In this document: in pieces, positions 57,601-64,000 of the stretch
Position numbering within the stretch: the first letter of the stretch is position 1
Layout of the letters: every line of letters begins with the position of its first letter
NCBI GenBank assembly: GCA_024305745.1
Contig: JAHRBS010000006.1
Location: 1,924,501-1,988,500, forward strand
Direction of reading: 5' to 3'
DNA: 64,000 bases
Source of the DNA: Polyporus tsugae
Taxonomy: Eukaryota > Basidiomycota > Agaricomycetes > Polyporales > Polyporaceae
Made by a program: the position numbers and the translations under genes
The notes under the pieces: generated by a model
Told to the model about the DNA's origin: nothing
The model's input: the letters and a program-made list of their open reading frames with translations, nothing else
Databases searched by the model: none

Positions 57601-58334
57601 AGTAGCGCTAGCACTCGTAACACGATGGTGATTCAAGCCCTGCGCTGACCAGGAGACTGCTCCTAGCGTTGGACGTTACAGTTCTGAGGTTGATGGACAA
57701 CTTGAGTAGATCTGTATACTATCAGCAGCGGAGGAGCGATCGAAAATGCGTCGTTCAGTTGGATGACTCACCTTATGTATATGAAGGAGAGCGTTCGGGG
57801 CTGAAACCTGAGCTGAGATGACTCACAACCTCCATTGCCGCTTGGGCACACCACGGTTTTTTACATACTTCCTAGGCGGTTCTGACATATTGTACGTGTG
57901 ATATATGATTATCAGAGGGCTTTCCACTCCGCCCACAGAACCGGAGGTGCCTCGATGCTGACTCAGGTGGGCGCCTGGAAAACGCGCCTGGATTGCTGTT
58001 TGCAACTCACGACGGGGCGGTGATAGTGAGGACGATGATCTTCAAGAAGAAGGGCCGTCAACGTCTTCAGTGGCCATGGAGGTAGTTGGATGTGCCGTAA
58101 CGGGATCGTCGAAAGCAGAGGCTGAACGGAGCACGGAGCACTCGGGACCCCTTCGCCGCTTACGGAAGCCGAGTTCCGAGCCAATCCGAGCATCCATCCC
58201 TTCTACCCTCGCACCGGCATGCGTGCGCTGAGCTGAGACGTTCGTCTGAATTGCGTGCTCCCAGTGGAAAAGAGGGCGACAAGAAGCCGATGCGGATTGA
58301 CAAAGGTGAAAGTAGACAGGTATTCGGCTCGGGT
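57601..58334. other. Intergenic, no gene seen
   Basis: About 730 bp upstream of the MCT-like permease and downstream of the cyclin-like gene. No coding signal recognised. Confidence 0.5.
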
Positions 58335-60726
58335 TCATTTGGACTCCACATACACTCCGAGCCATTTCTGGCATGCAAGAAGTTCTTCCTATTACGAAAA
58401 AAATCAGAATGAGCCTCAAGACTGTATCTTATGTAGCAAAACCCGCGCGACTTACGTCCGAGATCTGCATCACCTCCTGGACGTCCAGCCGCGCGCCACG
58501 GGAACACTTCACGGCAGCCTTCCTCAACGAACCCGAATCGCGTTTGCACGGCTTTCCGCGTCCGTCCGTCCCGGTCGACTTGTACCGCTTGATCAGAACA
58601 TCGAGCACGCCTTCCATGATTGCCGCCGCAGTGAGAACCGACAACGGAAACCTCAGCAAGTCCTGCTCTGAAGTGATAGACGGAACGTCAGTCCCTGGCC
58701 CAGAACATACTAATAAGGGTAGCGACAGCTGTGAAACCAGGGCAAGTCGGGGAGGGGAAGACGCACGCTGCAAGGCATCACAGAGGATATCCCACGCCTT
58801 CTTCTGAACGCCGTCCCAACCCCCATCGAAGCCAACGAGCTTGCGGAGCGCCGGCAACGCTTCCGACAGCTCTTCCATGAACGCGCCGGGGGTAGCGCTG
58901 CCGATGCGATAAGAGAGCGCCTCGAGGACGTCCCGCTGCGCGTTCTCGAGGTCCGCAAACTCCATCGCATGGGGCGCGAGTTCGAGGAACTCTTGCGCGT
59001 AAATGACGTCGAGCGGGAATAGTACGTCGCGGTGGAACTTGACGTCTCCATGAGCCACGCACTGGTGAGAAGACGAGCTATAAGCGCACCTTTACGCTCA
59101 GCGCCAGGCATGCGACGGCGAGGTCCCATGTGACGGCTTCTAGCGCCTCCAGCTCTTCGTCTTCGTCTACACAGCTGACGAGGTGGAAGTAGCGCATGAA
59201 GAGGTGACCTGCGTGGAAGCGCGTCTCGGTGGAAGTGGATAGGAGGTCAAAGAGGTCGCCGGGGGTATAGGACGTGGTGTGATCGTCTTCTGGAGGTGTT
59301 ACCTGCGTGCATATAGCCAATGTCAGGCATGGATCATGAGACGAAAAGAAACTCACCTCGAGGAACCAGTCCATTACCTCCTCCAATACACGTGAATCGA
59401 CACTCAGCTCGAGGGGCGAGTGGTAAATAAGAGCGCGGTTGAAGTTGCTGCGCTGGGGACCGTTGTGCGCAGGCGTAGCGTGCCGAGTACCTTCCATTTC
59501 GGAGTCGTATTCGTCGCTCGGTGGATCCGGTGTGCCCATCCAGAAAAGCTCCTCCTCGTCCTCGGTCCTCGGCAGGGTACACGACGGAGGAGCTCGCAAG
59601 CGTTCAACATCCCTGTCGTCCTTCTCCCGTTCAAGCAGGACCACAATCCGACGTTCAGCAGCAGCCTCTCGGGAAAGCGGGGCTCGTTGGATCAGCTCAA
59701 ACGCAGGCGGGGCGATGATAGGCAAGTTGGCGAGCGTAAGACACCCAGCGTGGCCAGGTGAAGGATGATCATTCGAGGTCGGGGTGGTCGGTTCCGTTGG
59801 GGCATTGGCTGCGTAGGGGGAAGCGACAGATCCGACAATAATAGGAAGCTCTTGAGGAAAGAAGACCTTCGAAAGTTCCGGATACTTGGAGACACACAAC
59901 GGGCTACGGTAATGCTCGATAACCTGGACAAGCCGCTGAGCATACAGCACTGCAAAGGAACCAAGCCAACACTCACTTCGTTCAAGACTTCTTCTTCCTC
60001 CGGAGCATTGGTCGGAAGCTCGACCCGCAGCGATTCAGCCCTGCGGAGGCTGCCGGGACCTTTGGCATAGCACAGCTTGAACGCCCCAGACAAGCCTACG
60101 ATAAGTGGGTTGGCGGTGCGTCGCCTCAAGAAGCCTCTTGCTGACAGGCGCGGTTGGGCCTCGCAGAACTTGCGCTTCTTGTTCGTCGCCGAGGGACCGG
60201 AATGTTCGCCATGATCATAGTCAGTAGCACGGGGGCGTAGAGAGCGGGAACGGGAACGTTTTCGCGTGACAGCAGAGTGAGTATATGCGTCAATAGCCGA
60301 TAAAGATGAGCGGCCAAGGAGCTCCAAGTCACTGCCTGGCGGTCCTGTCGAAAGCCTAGCACTAGATCTTGACCGAGATACCCTACGAGTTGGGCAACCA
60401 GATACTGAGCGATCTAGAGCGTTGTGAAGTGGCAATGATGTTGTGACGACATGGGTAGACCTTCGTTTTTGTTGAACACTGGCGAGCAAGAGTCGATCGA
60501 GGGTTTGGAGGAAGGAAGAGCCCGATAAACGTCGAGAAAGCGGCCGCAAGTGGTTCCTCCCCGGGCCATCAAGACTGTCGTCTTCGAGGTACCATGTCTC
60601 CAGAGTTGTCGTCGCAGACAGCGGGCCTTCGTCGATGACGGCAGGAGTGATAACCGGGGGAGACGATGAAGGCGGCGGGGAAGGAGGAGCACCGGCATCG
60701 TCAACCTTGCCCGTGGAGAAGGCCAT
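58335..60726 (-). CDS. Cyclin-box-like protein
   Basis: Start ATG 60726 (MAFSTGKVDDAGAPPSPPP). The first exon, about 245 residues, is disordered, Ser/Arg/Pro-rich with basic clusters (TRKRSRSRSLRPR). It joins LYAQRLVQVIEHYRSPL via a GTGTTG donor (inferred from frame). After another variable part come RVLEEVMDWFLE, ETRFHAGHLFMRYFHLV, TWDLAVACLALSVK, HRDVLFPLDVIYAQEFLELAP and LENAQRDVLEALSYRIG, a helical pattern like a cyclin N box. The C-terminal half includes FMEELSEALPALRKLVGF and ends EELLACQKWLGVYVESK, reached through an intron from 58429 to the exon at about 58388. Cyclin fold is my inference from the helix pattern and the Lys-Cys/His boundary; I cannot name a subclass. It is divergent from the ABCC gene. 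Confidence 0.65.
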
Positions 60727-60948
60727 ATGCGTTCAAAGATCGTCAGCTCAAATGTGGTCGACTTGAAAGTACTGTACTTACTGTTTGCAGGTCGAGTCTC
60801 GACCGTAGTCCGAGCGCCCTCGGTAAATACTCGGGACCACACTGGTTAGACGCCTTCACGTCATTGGAGGATTTATAACTTAAGGAAACTCGGATCTTTT
60901 CAACTTCAATTAATGCTTCCATGGCCACGGATGCTGCGAAATGCCGAC

Positions 60949-61119
60949 ACGACGGGCAAACCGCCTTTTCCCCCCAGAGGATATGGACAAGAAATGGCGA
61001 GGAAACGTATAATATCCTTTGTTTTGTCGGCGCTTAGGCCTGAAACAGCGGATATTATACGTATCGCATCCATTTCCCGCCCATATCCTCCCCAAGGACT
61101 CAGGAGGCTTGCCCGTCGT
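60949..61119. repeat. Imperfect foldback (inverted repeat) element
   Basis: Left arm 60949-61017 and right arm 61050-61119 are inverted copies at roughly three-quarters identity, starting ACGACGGGCAA and meeting at ACGTATAATATCC around a 32-nt loop. ATGCCGAC occurs at 60941-60948 and again at 61128-61135, a possible 8-bp target duplication, although 8 extra bases precede the right copy. Resembles a MITE. Confidence 0.65.
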
Positions 61120-61413
61120 GCGACCTGATGCCGACTGTACACTGCATGTACTTACCAAGTTTGCAGTATAGAAACTACACTCGTCCAGTCCACCAGGCCG
61201 CAATGAATTCAAGGTAGTTGGGGGGAGAAGTATGTGAGACATTAGGGGAAGTGTCGGCCACGTTGGTACGTATGACACTGTTGTCCTTACATACCGGTTT
61301 ACCCTAGCTAACCGTAGGCGCAGTACTATAGCTAACGTCGGCACCGCTATGAAATTAACTCCCCGCGTTGCACCGTACTGCGGTTCTGATATGTTCTGAT
61401 AGTCCAAAACCCG

Positions 61414-61517
61414 ACGCGTCTACTTGTACGCGTATGCTGCGACGCCGTCAGTCACTCTCGTCCGGTTATATACGACGTTAGTCGACGCGTCAACCCTCCT
61501 TCATTCTTTCCACGCGT
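61414..61517. promoter_or_regulatory. Cluster of four ACGCGT motifs
   Basis: ACGCGT at 61414-61419, 61428-61433, 61485-61490 and 61512-61517, all within 125 bp upstream of the ABC transporter ATG. This palindrome is expected about once per 4 kb. Confidence 0.6.
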
Positions 61518-61535
61518 CGCCTGCAGGCTCTAGCC

Positions 61536-64000
61536 ATGTCTCTCAGGTACGTTGCGAAATTTTCAACCTATGGGTGTCTGGACCTTATGCCGCCTATTAG
61601 CTACCTTTGGGAGGACACCCGCCTCATTCCCCTCTATGGTGCTGGACTTTCTGCACTACACCTCACACTCTACGCTATATGCGTGAATTGGATGCGTGAT
61701 ACGCCCAAGACCACTCCAGGCCTAAATTCCGAGGGCCCTAGTACACAGCAGAATGTCCTCCGTCGCCTCATCGAACGAGGTGGAGGTTCCAGTATGGTTG
61801 TACCTAAGCTTACGCGTGTCGTTTGTTCCCTTCTCCTCGTTGGCCTCTCCCTTGTTACATTCCTTCAAACTGGTCCCTGCACGGACAACTCCACGCAATG
61901 GATTGCATATATCGAACTCGGGGTCTACGTACGTTCATTCCCAATGCATTGGGACAGGGTTCCGACGGATGACTGACGGTTTGGAACTAGGTTTACTCGT
62001 CCGTACTAGCTCTGGCATGCGTCATGTCACCCCCCAGCCGGTTGTCCTCATTCCACCTCTCTTCCGTCCTATTGGTCGTGCTCGGGGTTTACGCCTATCG
62101 TGATGTCATCCCATTGTTCGTCAGGCATCGGAGTCCTGCGGACGCATTTGAAGGCCCATACCTCTGGGCGAAGTTGTTCCTGCTCTTCGAAACGGCAGTA
62201 GGCATCCCTCTTGTCATGCCCCGTGTGTACGAGCCATACAATCCTTCTGTAAGTGACTTAGCTGAGTGTTCATTATCAGATACGCCCATCCTGAGATGCG
62301 AGTCACAGGAACCCATGGATTCACCGAACAAGAGTCAAACAGCGTCTCTCTTGTCTTTGATTTTGTTCAACTGGTTGAACGAGACGGTGTCCAAGGCATC
62401 TCGTGTTCCTCACTTACCACTGGAAGATCTCCCTCCGCTCGCTGACACGTACTCGACTCAAGTCCTAGTCAAGGAGAGTTTCCCGGTACGTTCGCATCAT
62501 CGACCTCCGCAAGCTCTAAGTCCTTACCGCCTGTGTAGCACGTCGACCTGTTCCAGCTGGGCAAGGATGAGCATTTGTTCTGGGGGCTTCTGCGAGTGTA
62601 CGGTGAGTCCTGGCAGCAGACTGGCGCAATTAACACTAAACGACTCACCCAGGTCGCCAGTACATTATCTACGCTCTGTTGGCCATGATATCTGTGAGTC
62701 CCGCTTGCGAATCTTCCTTTTCCCCAGTTGTACATCTATTGTCTCGCAGTCGATTGCGTTCCTTGCACGCCCCATTGCCGTGAAGGGACTTCTTGCGCGA
62801 GTCCCCTCCTAGTTGGATTTTCTGGATGGCACTGACACAGATACAGCTCCCTCGAGGCTGACGGACAGACGTCCAATGTATACCCCTGGGTATGGATCAT
62901 TCTCCTGTTCGTAGGACCCACGCTCGTGACGTTCCAAGAGGAGTGGTACCAATGGATCAACGTATGCGGCTCTATTCTATCCCCTCCTTCTTCCTGCTTA
63001 CTACAAGTTCCACGTAGAACCGCATCAACCTGCGCAACAATGCAATCATAACAGAGTTGCTCTTCGAACACGCCCTGCGCATCCGCGTCAAGTCCGAGAC
63101 GACGCAGGGCGAGGACGGCGCGAACAATGCAGCGGACAAGCAGAGCAACCTTGTCGGACGGCTCAACAATCTCGTCTCGAGCGACCTGCAGAACGTCGAA
63201 CAGGGGAACAAGATCTGGCTGCAGCTCTGTGAGTGCCGACGCCGATCGAGTTACTTCGATGTAAGACTCACTTCCGCCATGGAATGGAATAGTTGTGAAA
63301 GTGCCGATCTTGGTCGCAGCCAACATCGCTTTCGTGTATGGCATTTTAGGATACAGGTACGTCCCCTACCGGGAGTCCTTGGACGATGCCAACGTCTCCT
63401 CTTTCAGTGCTCTCATTGGCCTCGCTTCTATCCTCGTGCTCCTCCCGGTGCCCGGGTACCTGAGCAAGTTGGTTCAAAACTATCAAGTGGAGAAGATGAA
63501 CAAGGTAATGAGAATGTCGTCCTGGAAAGGTGTTACAGCTCACTGACTGCCTTCCGTTCCATCCAGACCGACTCACGAGTGCAACTGATCAACGAAGGTG
63601 ACATCTTCGAATTCTAGTTCAGCGCCTATACTTCGCATCTGACGTTGGGACGTAGTTTTGAATGTGATTCGAATGATCAAGCTCTTCGGCTGGGAGCGGC
63701 GCGTCGCAAGTCAGGTCGAAGAGCGCAGGAAGGCCGAGCTGAAGTATCTCCGCAAAACGAAGTTCATTGAGCTCGTTAACAACCTCACCAAGTGCGTCCT
63801 CACTACTAGTATACGAGGATGCGTGGTATGCATTACTGATCTCTGACCTCTGCCTAGCCACACCATCCCTCTCCTCACGATGGCGATCACTTTTGGGGCC
63901 TATGTAAGTGTAGCCCATAAATGCGGAAGCGAGAGTGGATCTCAAATAAAAGTCTGCGTAGACCACGTTCCAACATGGAGCCCTGACGGCGTCCCGCCTA
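61536..64000 (+). CDS. ABCC (MRP-type) transporter, 5' part; runs off the window
   Basis: Start ATG 61536; exon 1 is 11 nt (MSLS) spliced to YLWEDTRLIPLYGAGLSALH. Several N-terminal hydrophobic helices (ICSLLLVGLSLVTFLQ-type, LSSVLLVVLGVYAY) form the TMD0 typical of long ABCC proteins. The linker has NKSQTASLLSLILFNWLNET and LPLEDLPPLADTY. TMD1 includes GRQYIIYALLAMIS, FLARPIAVKGLLAYLE, WINNRINLRNNAIITELLFEHALRIR, LNNLVSSDLQNVEQG, LLPVPGYLSKLVQNYQ and INEVLNVIRMIKLFGWERRV (coupling region). The window ends inside TMD1 at TTFQHGALTASR; nucleotide-binding domains are not visible. ABCC proteins move glutathione conjugates, bile acids or drugs at the vacuole or plasma membrane. YBT1/BPT1-like vacuolar members are the closest guess. 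Confidence 0.9.

Overview
The window is nuclear DNA of a filamentous basidiomycete, almost certainly an Agaricomycete. Evidence: dense genes split by many short introns (mostly 50-70 nt, GT-AG, pyrimidine-rich acceptors), high coding GC, and families restricted to or expanded in mushroom-forming fungi (DUF6533 seven-helix proteins, FunK1 kinase, F-box-like 'VELHERVID' protein). A polypore is my guess; nothing here proves it. No rRNA, tRNA, CRISPR or intact transposon was recognised. Gene models were assembled by hand from exon frames and splice sites; ends are firmer than every internal junction.

Layout. 1-6.2 kb: a poorly readable left end, then two tandem DUF6533 membrane-protein genes. 6.4-12 kb: head-to-head MTG2 (Obg GTPase) and MCM4 (replicative helicase) sharing a 198-bp promoter with two ACGCGT boxes. 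12-18.3 kb: F-box-like gene, UPF3 (nonsense-mediated decay) and a third DUF6533 gene. 19-26 kb: a 19-exon anion/carboxylate-type MFS permease divergent from an alternative NADH dehydrogenase gene that carries a repeat inside an intron. 27-43 kb: a WH1+CRIB protein, tRNA methyltransferase TRM4, a FunK1 kinase and the chromatin remodeller subunit SNF5. FunK1 sits between two diverged direct copies of the TRM4-SNF5 junction. 45-58 kb: a second MFS permease, the kinetochore gene DAM1 head-to-head with ORC3 (again with ACGCGT), an aromatic amino-acid decarboxylase and an MCT-like permease. 58-64 kb: a cyclin-box-like gene, a foldback element, and the start of an ABCC transporter whose promoter has four ACGCGT motifs.

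Most genes are independent housekeeping functions rather than a pathway. The clearest functional theme is DNA replication and mitosis (MCM4, ORC3, DAM1), with MluI-type cell-cycle boxes in their promoters.

The most unusual signals are: (1) an apparent two-nucleotide exon at the same place in all three DUF6533 paralogues, each flanked by two normal-sized introns and required by reading frame; (2) FunK1 embedded in a direct duplication of the TRM4/SNF5 3' ends, leaving decayed gene ends on both sides; (3) a run of 8-, 12- and 13-nt exons in the 19.2-21.9 kb permease.
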